64,000 nucleotides of DNA from Salinilacustrithrix flava. Its GTDB lineage: Bacteria; Actinomycetota; Acidimicrobiia; Acidimicrobiales; Salinilacustritrichaceae. Positions 9,210 through 18,877 of the stretch are shown here, in pieces. The stretch's first letter is position 1. Each line of letters begins with the position of its first letter. The stretch lies in assembly GCA_024128875.1 (NCBI GenBank), contig JAMYFF010000008.1, positions 182,599 through 246,598 on the forward strand, given 5' to 3'. The position numbers were made by a program, and so were the translations under genes. A model generated the notes under the pieces. The model did no database searches, was not told the origin of the DNA, and was given only the letters and a program-made list of their open reading frames with translations.

Positions 9210-9427
9210 GGGCGGCTCCCACCGATGGCGACGAGGCGGTCCGGAACGCGCACACGTGGTTCGAGCACAACAGCGGATGGGCGCCGCCCGACGAGGAGAC
9301 CCTCGCCGAGTGGGTGGCGGACGGGGTCTGCCGGTGCCCGGACGAGTGCCTGGTGGAGCCGGAGGGGTGGTGCGAGCACGGACTGGCGTCGTGGCTGCTG
9401 ATCCTGCAGGCACTGGAGGAGGCGTGA
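9206..9427 (+). CDS. Small Cys-containing hypothetical protein
   Basis: 73 residues, GTG overlapping the stop of the acetyltransferase gene (GTGA). It contains a compact cysteine cluster, CRCPDEC followed by WCEHG, that could bind a metal, and ends with a hydrophobic helix (LASWLLILQALEEA). I do not recognise the family. Start and existence rest on the overlap and on its codon use. Confidence 0.55.
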   Translation: MRAAPTDGDEAVRNAHTWFEHNSGWAPPDEETLAEWVADGVCRCPDECLVEPEGWCEHGLASWLLILQALEEA

Positions 9428-9542
9428 AGGCACCGCCGCCTCGTGTCCCCGTGAGGAACGACACCACCGATGCCCTCGCGAGATGCGGACCGGGCCGCTC
9501 GGCACGCCTCGGGTGCGCGCACCGCGGCCCGGAACGGGGCTC

Positions 9543-11000
9543 TCAGCCGGGCGCGAGGCCGGCGGGCCCCAGTGCCGTGCGCCAGTCGACGAAGGTCGCG
9601 TCGAGCGAGCGCCACAGGTCGGCGGGCGTGGCCAGGCTCCACGCGTTCGCCGCCACGTAGTGGGCGAGGGCGCAGTCGACGAGCGCGTCGTCACCCAGGC
9701 GGTGCAGGGCCGCCGCCGGCTGCACGTAGACGCTGCGGTAGTAGCTGGCGGCCCGGCCCTCCCAGTACGCCATCGGCGCGCCGGCTCGACCATCACCGTC
9801 GGCGGGGACCGATCGCCCTGCCATGTCGGGGAGCGTGCCCTCGATCCGACCCTCGGCCCACGTGGCCAGGCCCTCGTCCAGCCACGGGTCGCGCCCCTGC
9901 ACGTTGCCGACCAGGCCGTAGAACCACATGTGGGCGACCTCGTGCGGCGTGGTGCGACCCGACGTGCCGGAGCCCTGCAGGACGTGCATGGGGAACTCGA
10001 TGCCACCCGACAGGTCCGGGGTGATCGACAGCCGGTACGCCGGCCAGGGGTAGGGGCCGTACCAGGAGGCGAAGGATTCGAGCGCGGCCACGATCCGGTC
10101 CACGTACACGGCGCCGTCGTCGATGTCGTCGTGCACGGCGACGGTCACCTCGACGGGGTCCGGGGCCATCGCCGTGGCCGTCGACACCGTGAAGCGACCG
10201 ACGCTCACCGCCACGTCACGGGCGGCATCGACCTCCCACCGACCGGGTGCCACCTCCGAGCCCGTCGCCACCACGCCGAGACCCTCGGGGACGTCGACCG
10301 ACACCGACCACCGGGCAGTGGGCGATGATGTCGACTCGGCGAAGCCCGAGGTCGGCGGATCCACGGACCAGCCCACCCCCGGCTCCCAGGCGAGCAGGGG
10401 CAGGAACGACCCGAGGCGCAGCGACCCGTCCTGACGCGAGATCCGGTCGTTCACCGGCCCGCCCACGGTGAGCCGCCAGGCCACCCGCACCGTGATCACC
10501 TCACCGGCCGGGACCCATCGGTCCAGCGCCACCACCGCGGTCGTGGGATCGGGCTGCTCCAGCGGCGCCGGGCGGCCACCCACCGCCACCGGACCGAGCT
10601 CGATCGACGTGCCCACCGATGCGGGACGGGGGCCGTTCGCCCACAGGCGCAGCACGACGCGATCGATCGGGAGGTCGGGCACGAAGCGCACGGCCTGGGT
10701 GCCCTCCACCACACCCGTGGCCGGATCCGCCGTCATGTCGACCTCGTAGACGGGTCGGTCCGGGTCTGGCTCGGCTCGCTCGGGGACGGCGGGGCAGGTG
10801 TCGGCGGCGAGCGCGGTCGCCGCCGTGGTGCTCGGCACGGTCGTGGCCGTCGTGCTGGTCGTGCTCCCCGTGGACGCGGCCGCCGACTCGGTGGTGGAGG
10901 ACGTGCCGGCCCGATCGACGGTCGCGCGGTCGTCGGTGGCGCAGGCGGCGAGGAGCGCGGCGGCCACCAGCGAGGCCACGCACCGGGTCAGCCGGTGCAC
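9543..11000 (-). CDS. M1-like zinc metallopeptidase, lipoprotein
   Basis: 485 residues. Signal peptide with lipobox LLAAC near residue 20, a Ser/Thr-rich linker, a beta domain, then a gluzincin catalytic site: HEVAH at 353-357 and the third zinc ligand Glu376 in LDEGLATW, the HExxH-x18-E spacing of M1 aminopeptidases. The preceding GGIEFP segment resembles the substrate-binding GxMEN motif in altered form. It is shorter than classical M1 enzymes and likely acts outside the membrane. GTG start eight bases after the NUDIX stop, so in one operon with it. Confidence 0.85.
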   Translation of the reverse strand: MHRLTRCVASLVAAALLAACATDDRATVDRAGTSSTTESAAASTGSTTSTTATTVPSTTAATALAADTCPAVPERAEPDPDRPVYEVDMTADPATGVVEGTQAVRFVPDLPIDRVVLRLWANGPRPASVGTSIELGPVAVGGRPAPLEQPDPTTAVVALDRWVPAGEVITVRVAWRLTVGGPVNDRISRQDGSLRLGSFLPLLAWEPGVGWSVDPPTSGFAESTSSPTARWSVSVDVPEGLGVVATGSEVAPGRWEVDAARDVAVSVGRFTVSTATAMAPDPVEVTVAVHDDIDDGAVYVDRIVAALESFASWYGPYPWPAYRLSITPDLSGGIEFPMHVLQGSGTSGRTTPHEVAHMWFYGLVGNVQGRDPWLDEGLATWAEGRIEGTLPDMAGRSVPADGDGRAGAPMAYWEGRAASYYRSVYVQPAAALHRLGDDALVDCALAHYVAANAWSLATPADLWRSLDATFVDWRTALGPAGLAPG

Positions 11001-11007
11001 GGTCGGG

Positions 11008-11712
11008 TCAGCTCCGCCAGGTCTCGGGACGGACGTCGTCGAACTGCACCGGCACCGCCTCGCCCCGGAGGGCCTGGAACACCGGGCCACCCCAGTGGTC
11101 GTAGCCGGCGAGCGGCGACGGCAGCGCGTCCTCGGCGAAGAAGCCGACGTCGCTGGTCTCGAGCGGGTGGGCGGCGAGCTCACCGCCGGTCGCCCGGCAC
11201 TGGAACACGATCGAGTAGAGCGGCACGGTGGTGAAGCCCAGCCGCAGGCCGTCGAGGACCATCAGCAGCCGTTCGACCTCGCAGTCGATGCCGGTCTCCT
11301 CCTTGACCTCCTTCACCGCGACCTCGGCCGGGGAGTAGCCGATGTCGGCCCAACCGGTGGGGTAGAGCCAGACGCCCGAGTCGGCCCGCTGCACGAGCAG
11401 GATCTCGCCGGCATCGTTGCCGACCACCGCGCCGATGGCGACCTTCGGCGTCTGGTAGCCGGGCACGCCGTCGCTGACGCCCTTGAGCCACTCGGTCACG
11501 TAGTGGTCGCCGTCGTAGTCGGTGCCCGCAGCGACCCGGATGTCGGCGGCGATGGCCAGGACCTCCTCGTAGCGCTCGCGCTCGTAGAGGCTGTCGGTGA
11601 AGCCGAGGCCCGTCTTGGCGATGCCGGCCAGCGACTCGGCCCAGCGGAGCAGGTCTTGGCGGGTGGGTCCGGGTCCCGCTCGGTCGCTCGCTGGTCCTGC
11701 AGGCTCCACCAT
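11008..11712 (-). CDS. NUDIX hydrolase with Nudix_hydro_N domain
   Basis: 234 residues: an N-terminal helical dimerisation region (about 15-80, LLRWAESLAGIAKTGLGFT) typical of ADP-ribose/ADP-glucose-pyrophosphatase-like NUDIX proteins, then the NUDIX fold with GWADIGYSPAEVAVKEVKEE followed by TG. In the consensus Gx5Ex7REUxEExGU the first Glu is Tyr here, which I recall as usual in this subgroup. Substrate is probably a nucleoside diphosphate sugar. ATG seven bases after a TAGCGT -10, so likely leaderless. Confidence 0.85.
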   Translation of the reverse strand: MVEPAGPASDRAGPGPTRQDLLRWAESLAGIAKTGLGFTDSLYERERYEEVLAIAADIRVAAGTDYDGDHYVTEWLKGVSDGVPGYQTPKVAIGAVVGNDAGEILLVQRADSGVWLYPTGWADIGYSPAEVAVKEVKEETGIDCEVERLLMVLDGLRLGFTTVPLYSIVFQCRATGGELAAHPLETSDVGFFAEDALPSPLAGYDHWGGPVFQALRGEAVPVQFDDVRPETWRS

Positions 11713-11811
11713 GGTGTCGACGCTACTCAGCCGGGCCGGGGGGACCGACGGCCCGCCGCTGTGCGCGACACTCGCCGGGTCCTGTCCTGCCCCTCGACCG
11801 GGAGCGAGCCG

Positions 11812-13833
11812 ATGGCCGACCGCACCGCCTTCCACGACCTCGACCGCTACCTCGACCTGCCCCGGGTCGCCGGTCTGGCGCTGTCTCCCGACGGCACCCG
11901 CCTCGTGACCTCGCTGGGCACGCTCTCCTCCGACCGGACTCGCTACGTCCAGGCGCTGTGGGAGCTGGACCCGACGGGCGAGGCACCGGCCCGCCGGCTC
12001 ACCCGGTCGGCCAAGGGCGAGCACGCACCGGCCTTCCTGCCCGACGGCACCCTGCTGTTCACCTCGGCACGACCCGGCGCCGACACCGACGGGAAGGACG
12101 AGGACCCGCCCGCGCTGTGGGCCCAGCCGCCCGGCGCCGGTGATGCTCGCATCGTCGCCCGCCGGCCAGGGGGCATCGGTGGCGCCGTGACCGCCACCCG
12201 GGCCGACGTGGTGGTGGTGCAGTCGGACACGCTGCCGGGAGCGGTGAGCGCCGCCGACGACCAGGAGCGGCGCAAGACCCGCAAGGACCGCAAGGTGTCG
12301 GCGATCCTGCACGAGTCGTACCCGATCCGCTACTGGGACCACGACCTCGGCCCGGACCAACCCCGCCTGCTCCTCGGCCGGAACCTGGGCGCGCGGGACG
12401 AGCCCGTCGACCTGGCCGACCTGACCCCGGTCCCGGGTCGCCGCTTCGACGAGACCGACGTCTCGATCACGCCGGACGGTCGGACCGTCCTGGCCACGGC
12501 GGCGCGCCCCGAAGGGGGCGGGACCCGGTCGACCCTGATCGCCATCGACACCTCGTCGCGCACCGAGCGGACGCTGCTCCACGAGCCGGGCCACGAGTTC
12601 AGCGGTGCCACGATCTCCCCGGACGGCACCCGGGCCGTGGTCGTCCGGGAGTCCGACGGCGACACGCAGGAGCCCCTCACATCCGAGATCCTCCTGCTCG
12701 ACCTGACCGATGGCTCGACCACGGCGCTGGCACCCGGCTGGGACCGCTGGGCGGGCGGGTTCGCCTGGGTCCCGGACGGCAGCGCCGTGCTGTGCATCGC
12801 CGACGAGCACGGCGCCGCCCCCGTCTTCCGCATCGAGCTGGCCGACGGCACCGTCACCCGGCTCACCACCGACCACGGCGCCTACAGCGACCTCCAGGTG
12901 AGCCCCGACGGCGCCAGCGCCTACGCCGTGCGCAGCGCCGTCGACCACCCGCCCGCCGTGGTCCGACTGGACGCTCGCACACCCGCGGAGCCGGCCCCGC
13001 TGCCCGGCCCCGCCGAGACCCCGGCGCTCCCCGGCACGCTCGACGAGGTGACCGCGACCGCGTTGGACGGCACGCCCCTCCGGGGCTGGCTCGCCCTCCC
13101 CCACGGGGCGTCCGAGACCCCGGCACCCCTGCTGCTGTGGATCCACGGCGGCCCGCTCGGGTCCTGGAACGCGTGGTCGTGGCGGTGGAACCCGTGGCTC
13201 GCCGTCGCCCAGGGCTACGCCGTGCTGCTCCCGGACCCGGCGCTGTCCACCGGGTACGGCCTCGACTTCATCCGCCGGGGCTGGGGCCGCTGGGGCGACG
13301 CCCCCTACACCGACCTGCTCGCCATCACCGACGCGGCCGAGGCCCGGGACGACGTCGACGAGACCCGGACGGCGGCGATGGGCGGCAGCTTCGGGGGGTA
13401 CATGGCCAACTGGGTCGCCGGCCACACCGACCGCTTCGACTGCATCGTCACCCACGCCAGCCTGTGGGCACTCGAGTCCTTCGGCCCGACCACCGACCGG
13501 GCCGACTACTGGCGGCGCGAGATGGACGAGGCCATGGCGGCCGAGTGGTCACCCCACCGCCTCGTCGAGCACATGACGACGCCGATGCTGGTGATCCACG
13601 GCGACAAGGACTACCGGGTGCCGATCGGCGAGGCCCTCAACCTGTGGTCCGAGCTGGCCCGCCACCACGGTCGCGACGACGGGTCGCTGCCCCACAAGCT
13701 GCTGTACTTCCCCGACGAGAACCACTGGATCCTGACCCCGCAGCACGCCAAGGTCTGGTACGAGGTGGTCCTCGGCTTCCTGGACCACCACCTGCGCGAC
13801 GCCGACTGGTCGGTGCCCGACACCCTGCGCTGA
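11812..13833 (+). CDS. S9 family (prolyl oligopeptidase/acyl-peptide hydrolase) serine peptidase
   Basis: 673 residues. An N-terminal seven-bladed beta-propeller region (about 1-400, repeated SPDGTR-type blades) precedes an alpha/beta-hydrolase domain. Catalytic residues: Ser526 in GGSFGGYMANW, Asp600 in HGDKDYRVP, His638 in DENHWI; the oxyanion HGGP motif is also present. No signal peptide, so cytoplasmic cleavage of short or N-acylated peptides is likely. ATG has GGGAG upstream; a GACACT hexamer at 11767 would place transcription start about 30 bases before the ATG. It converges with glnD, four bases apart. Confidence 0.92.
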   Translation: MADRTAFHDLDRYLDLPRVAGLALSPDGTRLVTSLGTLSSDRTRYVQALWELDPTGEAPARRLTRSAKGEHAPAFLPDGTLLFTSARPGADTDGKDEDPPALWAQPPGAGDARIVARRPGGIGGAVTATRADVVVVQSDTLPGAVSAADDQERRKTRKDRKVSAILHESYPIRYWDHDLGPDQPRLLLGRNLGARDEPVDLADLTPVPGRRFDETDVSITPDGRTVLATAARPEGGGTRSTLIAIDTSSRTERTLLHEPGHEFSGATISPDGTRAVVVRESDGDTQEPLTSEILLLDLTDGSTTALAPGWDRWAGGFAWVPDGSAVLCIADEHGAAPVFRIELADGTVTRLTTDHGAYSDLQVSPDGASAYAVRSAVDHPPAVVRLDARTPAEPAPLPGPAETPALPGTLDEVTATALDGTPLRGWLALPHGASETPAPLLLWIHGGPLGSWNAWSWRWNPWLAVAQGYAVLLPDPALSTGYGLDFIRRGWGRWGDAPYTDLLAITDAAEARDDVDETRTAAMGGSFGGYMANWVAGHTDRFDCIVTHASLWALESFGPTTDRADYWRREMDEAMAAEWSPHRLVEHMTTPMLVIHGDKDYRVPIGEALNLWSELARHHGRDDGSLPHKLLYFPDENHWILTPQHAKVWYEVVLGFLDHHLRDADWSVPDTLR

Positions 13834-13837
13834 GGGC

Positions 13838-16117
13838 CTACCGGGGGGCGTCGACGGCGTGGAGGATCGCCCGGCGCAGCTCGGGCAGCACGTCCTCGGG
13901 GACCTTCCCGCCGCCGGCGGCCTCCAGGTAGAAGGAGTCCACCACCTCGTCGAGCAGGGTCTGCACCCGGGCGCGGACGATGTCCAGGTCGAACTCGGCG
14001 ATCGCCGCGGTGATGCGGTGGAGGACGCCGACGGAGTCCGGGGCGTGCACCTCGACCACCGTGGCGCGGCTCGACGCGTCCAGGTGGAACTCGACCTTGG
14101 GGGCGCTGTGCACGGTGGCCGGCGCGCTGCGGCGGTAGGTGGCGGCCCGCTCGGCCAGGCGGGCCCGCAGGGCCAACCGGCCGGCGAGGGCGCGCTCCAG
14201 GTCGCGCAGCACCTTGTCCCACGCGAACGTCGGACCGAACGAGGACTGCACGGTGATGACCTCGAGCGCCCGACCGTCGAAGGTCACGATGTTGGCGTCG
14301 AGCACGTCGAGGCCGTGGAGCGCGAGGGTGCCCGTGACCCGCGAGAACAGGCCCGGGCGGTCGGCGTCGACGACGGTGAGGGTGTCCCCCACCCCGCGGA
14401 CCACCCGCTGGCCGCTCATGACCAGGGCGCGCTGCTCCTCGCTCGGGAAGGTGTCGGTGACGTCGTGGACCGCGCCGCCCTCGAGCACGTGCTCCACCCG
14501 CCGCACGAGGACGTCGACGAGCTCCTGCTTCCAGGGTCCCCAGGCCGCCGGGCCGGTGGCCTGGGAGTCGGCCTCGGTGAGGGCGTGGAGCAGCTCGAGC
14601 AGCAGGGTGCTGCCCACGCTGTCGGCCACCCACTGGATGACCTCGGGGTCGTCGAGGTCGCGCCGCGTGGCCACGTCGGGCAGGAGCAGGTGGTGCTCGA
14701 CCATGGCGACCAGGACGGCCACGTCGTCGGGGTCGAAGCCCATCCGCGCGCCGATGTCGGCGACGATCTCCATGCCGACGACGGTGTGGTCGCCGGGGAA
14801 CCCCTTGCCGATGTCGTGCAGCCACGTGCCCACCACCAGCAGGTCGGGGCGGCTCACCCGGCCGCCCAGCTCGGCGGCGTTCGCGGCCGCCTCGCACAGG
14901 TGACGGTCCACGGTGAACGTGTGGTAGGCGTTGCGCTGCGGCTTGGACCGCACCGCCTCCCACTCCGGCAGGACCTTGGTGAAGAGGCCGTGCTGGTCGA
15001 GGCTCTCGAGGTGGGAGATGGCCGGCCGGCCGCTGCCGAGCAGGTGCACGAGCTGGTCCCGAGCCTCGTCCGGCCACGGCGTGGGCAGAGGTGGGCAGCC
15101 CTCGAGCAGCGCGAGCACGGCGCGGTGGACCGGCACGTCCTCGCCGGCCGCGAGGGCCGCCGTCCGCAGCGGCAGCACCGGATCGCTCGTGTCGACCTCG
15201 CCGAGGAGGTGCACCTCGCCGTCGCGCAGGACGGCCCCGGGCGCCAGCGCGCGGTCGCGGCGGGCGAAGCGACCGATGCCGCGCCGCAGCGTCATCCCGA
15301 CCCGCCGCCAGGTGTCGTCGGAGCGGAAGGAGATGATCCGGGCGGCCTCGGCCAACCCGCGCATGAGGTCGTCGGCATCAGCGACGCCCAGCGCACCGGC
15401 GACGCCGTCCTGCTCCTCGAGCACCAGCACGTCGCCCATGCGACCGGTCCGGCGGTGCAGCTCGACGCGGGCGGCGAGCAGCACGTCGTACGCGTCCTGC
15501 AGCGCCTCGTCGTCGCCCTCCCACAGCATCTCCCGGGCGCGACACGCCCAGCGCAGCGACTGGACGTCGCGCAGGCCGCCACGACCCTCCTTGAGGTCGG
15601 GCTCGAGCAGGAAGGCGACCTCGCCGGCGCGGGCGTGGCGCTCCTGGACGCGATCGGCCAGCTGCGGGAGGAACCGGCTGGCCTTGGCCCGCCACAGCTC
15701 GGCCACCTCCTCGATGAGCGTGGCCGTCAGTGCCCGGTCCCCGGCGATGTGCCGGGCCTGGAGCATCGCCGTGGCCGAGTCGATGTCCTCGCCGGCCAGG
15801 TCGAGCGCCTCCTTGACGGTGCGCACCGCGTGGCCGAGCTTCACGCCCTGGTCCCACACCGGGTACCAGATGGCATCGGCGACCGGGCCGATGTCCTTGT
15901 AGCCGTCGTGCAGCAGCAGCACGTCGAGGTCGGACTGGAGGCTGAGCTCGCGACGGCCGTACCCGCCGAGCGCGACGAGGCTGATGCCGCCGATGCGATC
16001 CGACGCCGCCTCGAACAGCTCGGTCAGGAAGGCGTCGGCGCGGTCGGCGTAGGCCTCGCAGAGGGAGCGGCCGACGAGCGACGTGTCTGCAGCGAGCTCG
16101 TCGCGACCGAGGTCCAT
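13838..16117 (-). CDS. glnD: [Protein-PII] uridylyltransferase/uridylyl-removing enzyme
   Basis: 759 residues. Nucleotidyltransferase domain with GGYGRREL and SDLDVLLL (metal-binding Asp pair), the GlnD/GlnE helical region (LEPDLKEGRGGLRDVQ), an HD phosphohydrolase domain (HTFTVD, WLHDIGKGFPGDH) and two C-terminal ACT domains (DRPGLFSRVTGTLA; DSVGVLHRITAAIAE). It uridylylates and de-uridylylates PII in response to glutamine. The gene is slightly shorter than in E. coli (about 890) but complete. No glnB/amtB is next to it. ATG seven bases after TAGGCT: probably leaderless. Confidence 0.95.
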   Translation of the reverse strand: MDLGRDELAADTSLVGRSLCEAYADRADAFLTELFEAASDRIGGISLVALGGYGRRELSLQSDLDVLLLHDGYKDIGPVADAIWYPVWDQGVKLGHAVRTVKEALDLAGEDIDSATAMLQARHIAGDRALTATLIEEVAELWRAKASRFLPQLADRVQERHARAGEVAFLLEPDLKEGRGGLRDVQSLRWACRAREMLWEGDDEALQDAYDVLLAARVELHRRTGRMGDVLVLEEQDGVAGALGVADADDLMRGLAEAARIISFRSDDTWRRVGMTLRRGIGRFARRDRALAPGAVLRDGEVHLLGEVDTSDPVLPLRTAALAAGEDVPVHRAVLALLEGCPPLPTPWPDEARDQLVHLLGSGRPAISHLESLDQHGLFTKVLPEWEAVRSKPQRNAYHTFTVDRHLCEAAANAAELGGRVSRPDLLVVGTWLHDIGKGFPGDHTVVGMEIVADIGARMGFDPDDVAVLVAMVEHHLLLPDVATRRDLDDPEVIQWVADSVGSTLLLELLHALTEADSQATGPAAWGPWKQELVDVLVRRVEHVLEGGAVHDVTDTFPSEEQRALVMSGQRVVRGVGDTLTVVDADRPGLFSRVTGTLALHGLDVLDANIVTFDGRALEVITVQSSFGPTFAWDKVLRDLERALAGRLALRARLAERAATYRRSAPATVHSAPKVEFHLDASSRATVVEVHAPDSVGVLHRITAAIAEFDLDIVRARVQTLLDEVVDSFYLEAAGGGKVPEDVLPELRRAILHAVDAPR

Positions 16118-16190
16118 CGGCGCGAGCCTACGGGTGCACCGGCCGTCGCAGCCGACGGCGGTTCAGGTCCGGTTCAGGAAGGACAGGCCG

Positions 16191-17135
16191 TCAGGCGCTG
16201 GCGAGCTCGGATTCGGCGGCGGCTTCGTCCTGGGCGGCGTGGCGCTCGCGCCGGGCGGTCATCCGGGTGGCGGCCTTGTCCACGCGGTCGAGGTGCTTGA
16301 GCACCTTCTCCCGCGCCGCGTCGGCCTCCGGGGACAGCCCCTCGAGCTCGGGCAGCTTCCACTGGTCGACGACCATCGGCTTGAGGATCTGGTCGTGGTG
16401 GATGCGGAAGTCGTAGATGCCGGCGTCAGCGATGCGCTTCGCGTGCTGGGCGAAGTCGGGGATGCCGGTGCCGGGCATGGCGAAGCTGCGGACCTGGCGG
16501 TCGATGGCCAGCACCATGCCGTCGGGGTCGAGCTCGAGCGCGGCGGTGGCGGCGTCGCGGTAGAAGACGTGGTGGAGCTGCTCGTCGCCGGCGACGGTGG
16601 CCATCACCTGGTAGCCGACCTTGTCCTCGAGGAGGCGGCCGGTGTTGCGGTGGCTGATCTTGGTGGCCAGCTCCTGCATGGTCACGTAGGCCAGGCCGTC
16701 CTGCACCGTCTCGGGGTGGGGGACCTCGCCGGTGGACACCTGGGCCATGCGACCCCGCTCGAGGTCGTCGAGATCGACGGCCCGGGTGACCGACAGGTAG
16801 TCGCGGATGATGATGGCGTGGCGACCCTCTTCGGCCGTCCAGCGGCGGGCCCACGTGCCCCACGGCTCGAACTTCCCGAACAGGTTGTAGATCGTCTCGA
16901 AGTAGTACGGCAGGTTGTCCTCGGTGAGCAGGTCGACGATGAGGGCCGACCGCACATCGGGCGACAGCTCGGTCTCGTTCGGGTCCCACTCCCAGTCCTT
17001 GCCGAGGTCCTCGCCCCGGCTCCACGGCACGATCCGGTGCGGGAACCACTCCTTGGAGTTGGCCAGGTGCCGGTCGACGAGACCGGCGACCACGGGCGCG
17101 AGGTCTTCGGTGAGGGCAGCATCGTTCATCGGCAT
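16191..17135 (-). CDS. Acyl-ACP desaturase (ferritin-like di-iron)
   Basis: 314 residues, soluble. Di-iron ligands are visible in EEGRH (helix with E-x-x-H; the usual form is EENRH) and in the second DEQLHH motif, with NLPYYFETI and WGTWARRWTAEE around the first. The family introduces a cis double bond into acyl-ACP and, in mycobacteria, is DesA1/DesA2. Length fits the bacterial branch. ATG at 17135 lies six bases after a TAGGGT -10, and a perfect 14-bp palindrome touches that -10 (see 17147), so TetR-type repression is likely. Confidence 0.9.
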   Translation of the reverse strand: MPMNDAALTEDLAPVVAGLVDRHLANSKEWFPHRIVPWSRGEDLGKDWEWDPNETELSPDVRSALIVDLLTEDNLPYYFETIYNLFGKFEPWGTWARRWTAEEGRHAIIIRDYLSVTRAVDLDDLERGRMAQVSTGEVPHPETVQDGLAYVTMQELATKISHRNTGRLLEDKVGYQVMATVAGDEQLHHVFYRDAATAALELDPDGMVLAIDRQVRSFAMPGTGIPDFAQHAKRIADAGIYDFRIHHDQILKPMVVDQWKLPELEGLSPEADAAREKVLKHLDRVDKAATRMTARRERHAAQDEAAAESELASA

Positions 17136-17146
17136 GGAATCACCCT

Positions 17147-17160
17147 ACCGACCGGTCGGT
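17147..17160. promoter_or_regulatory. 14-bp perfect palindrome over the desaturase promoter
   Basis: ACCGACCGGTCGGT reads the same on both strands. On the desaturase strand it runs into the -10 hexamer TAGGGT, so a bound protein would block RNA polymerase. Such GC-rich palindromes are typical TetR-family operators of lipid genes; no tetR gene is in the window, so the partner is unknown. Confidence 0.65.
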
Positions 17161-17220
17161 CGGGACGGAAGGGACGGAGGAGTTCGTCACAGTCGGGGCT
17201 CTACCCGACCGGGCCGGAAG

Positions 17221-18585
17221 TCACCGCAGGCGGGCGGCGACGGCCTTGTCGAGGGCCTCGGCGCCCTTGCGGGCAGCGATGTGGACGGCGTCCCAGACCC
17301 CCGAGAAGGGCGGTGCGTAGGCGAGGTCGAGGTCGATGACGTCGTCGACGGTCATCTCGGCGGTGATGGCGGTGGCCAGCACGTCGATGCGCTTTGCCGC
17401 GCCCTCCCGGCCCACGATCTGGGCACCGAGCACCCGGCGGGTGTCTCGCTCGGCCAGCATCTTGATGGTGATGGGCTGGGTGCCGGGGAAGTACCCGGCG
17501 CGGGTGGTGGAGTCGATCTTCACCGTCTCGTACTCGAAGCCGGCCCGATCGGCCTCCTCCTGGTTGACGCCGGTGCGCGCCACCTCGAAGTCGCACACCT
17601 TGGTGATGGCGGTGCCGATCACCCCCGGGAACGTGGCGTAGCCGCCGCCGAGGTTCAGCCCGGCGACGCGCCCCTGCTTGTTGGCGACCGTGCCGAGCGC
17701 GACGTGCACCTGGCGCTGGGTCACGCGGTGGTAGCTCTCGGCGCAGTCACCTGCGGCGTAGACGCCGTCGACCGAGGTCTGCTGGCGGCGGTTGACGCGG
17801 ATGGCGCCGCGGACGCCGGTCTTCAGCCCCGCATCGGCGGCGAGGCCGGCGTTGGGTGCGACGCCGAGCCCGAGCACGACGATGTCGGCCCGGATCGAGC
17901 CGGCCGAGGTGTGCACGACCCCGTCCTCGAACCCCTCGGCCTTCACGCCCAGGCGGACGTCGATCCCGAGCTGGCGCAGCGCGGTGGCGATCGGCGCCGC
18001 CATGTCGGGGTCCATCGTGCGCATGACCTGCTCGTCGGCCTCGACCAGGGTGACCTTCATCCCCCGGCGCAGGAACGCCTCGGCCATCTCCACGCCGATG
18101 TAGCCGCCGCCGACCACCACGGCGGTCTCGCAGCCGCCCCGCTCGGCGTGCTCGAGCAGGTGGATGCCGTCGTCGAGGGTCTGGACGCCGTGCACGTACG
18201 GGCTGTCGATGCCGGGCAGCGGCGGGCGGATCGGGCGGGCGCCGGTGGCGATGTGCAGCAGGTCGAACCCGAGCTGCAGCGTGCGGTCCCGGGTGTGGTC
18301 GCGGACCTCGACCTTGCGGGATGCCAGATCGATGCCGATGGCCTCGTGGCCCATGCGGACGTCGATGCGCTGGCGGTCCCGGAACTCCTCGGGCGAGCGG
18401 GCGATCAGCTCCTCGTGGGAGCCGACGTCGCCGGCGACGAGGTAGGGGATGCCGCAGGCCGAGTAGCTGGTCCAGCGACCGCGCTCGAGGGCGACGATCT
18501 CCATGTAGGGCTGCTGCCGGCGGGCTTGCGACGCCGCCGCCATGCCGCCGGCGTCACCGCCGATCACCAAGAGTCGTTCGGCCAT
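17221..18585 (-). CDS. FAD-dependent pyridine nucleotide-disulfide oxidoreductase, CoA-disulfide reductase-like
   Basis: 454 residues. FAD-binding GGDAGGMAAA at the N-terminus, a single redox Cys44 in SYSACGIPY (the CoA-disulfide reductase/NADH oxidase arrangement, not CxxxxC), NAD(P) motif VVVGGGYIGVEMAEAF, the FAD motif VDGVYAAGDCAE, and the C-terminal dimerisation domain. It probably reduces CoA-disulfide, persulfide or oxygen. No rhodanese domain is attached. ATG eight bases after TACCCT. Confidence 0.88.
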   Translation of the reverse strand: MAERLLVIGGDAGGMAAASQARRQQPYMEIVALERGRWTSYSACGIPYLVAGDVGSHEELIARSPEEFRDRQRIDVRMGHEAIGIDLASRKVEVRDHTRDRTLQLGFDLLHIATGARPIRPPLPGIDSPYVHGVQTLDDGIHLLEHAERGGCETAVVVGGGYIGVEMAEAFLRRGMKVTLVEADEQVMRTMDPDMAAPIATALRQLGIDVRLGVKAEGFEDGVVHTSAGSIRADIVVLGLGVAPNAGLAADAGLKTGVRGAIRVNRRQQTSVDGVYAAGDCAESYHRVTQRQVHVALGTVANKQGRVAGLNLGGGYATFPGVIGTAITKVCDFEVARTGVNQEEADRAGFEYETVKIDSTTRAGYFPGTQPITIKMLAERDTRRVLGAQIVGREGAAKRIDVLATAITAEMTVDDVIDLDLAYAPPFSGVWDAVHIAARKGAEALDKAVAARLR

Positions 18586-18629
18586 GGGGCGGGAGGGTAG
18601 TTGCGCACCTCGTGCGCGACACTGGCCGC

Positions 18630-18815
18630 GTGGCTGTACGAGAGGACTGCCGGCACTACTCGACGCGCTCGACCCCGGCGGGCGACGTGCTCCAGCGGTG
18701 CCGCTTGGGCGTGAACGAGGAGATGCCCTTCGCCTGCCCAGAGGACTGCCTGTTCTTCGAGCCCCGCCAGATCAGCGGCACCGGCTGGCATCGCTTCGAC
18801 CGCCCCCCGGAGTAG
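18630..18815 (+). CDS. Small conserved-type hypothetical protein, Cys-rich
   Basis: 61 residues with cysteines in DCRHYST, QRCRLG and FACPEDCLFFEPR, a pattern suggesting a small metal-binding fold. GTG six bases after GACACT within the 12-mer GTGCGCGACACT, which also occurs upstream of the S9 peptidase gene (11761), arguing for a real promoter. The gene is divergent from the flavoprotein gene. Function not recognised. Confidence 0.6.
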   Translation: MAVREDCRHYSTRSTPAGDVLQRCRLGVNEEMPFACPEDCLFFEPRQISGTGWHRFDRPPE

Positions 18816-18877
18816 CGCCCCGACCCGAACTGGCAGTTCCCCTGTAGCGGCGGCGGCGCACCTGGCATGGTGGGCCC

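Noticed and set aside
11008..11712. NUDIX box lacking its first Glu as sign of a dead enzyme
   Set aside because: The REUxEE part is intact, and I recall the same substitution in related Nudix_hydro_N proteins, so activity is likely kept.
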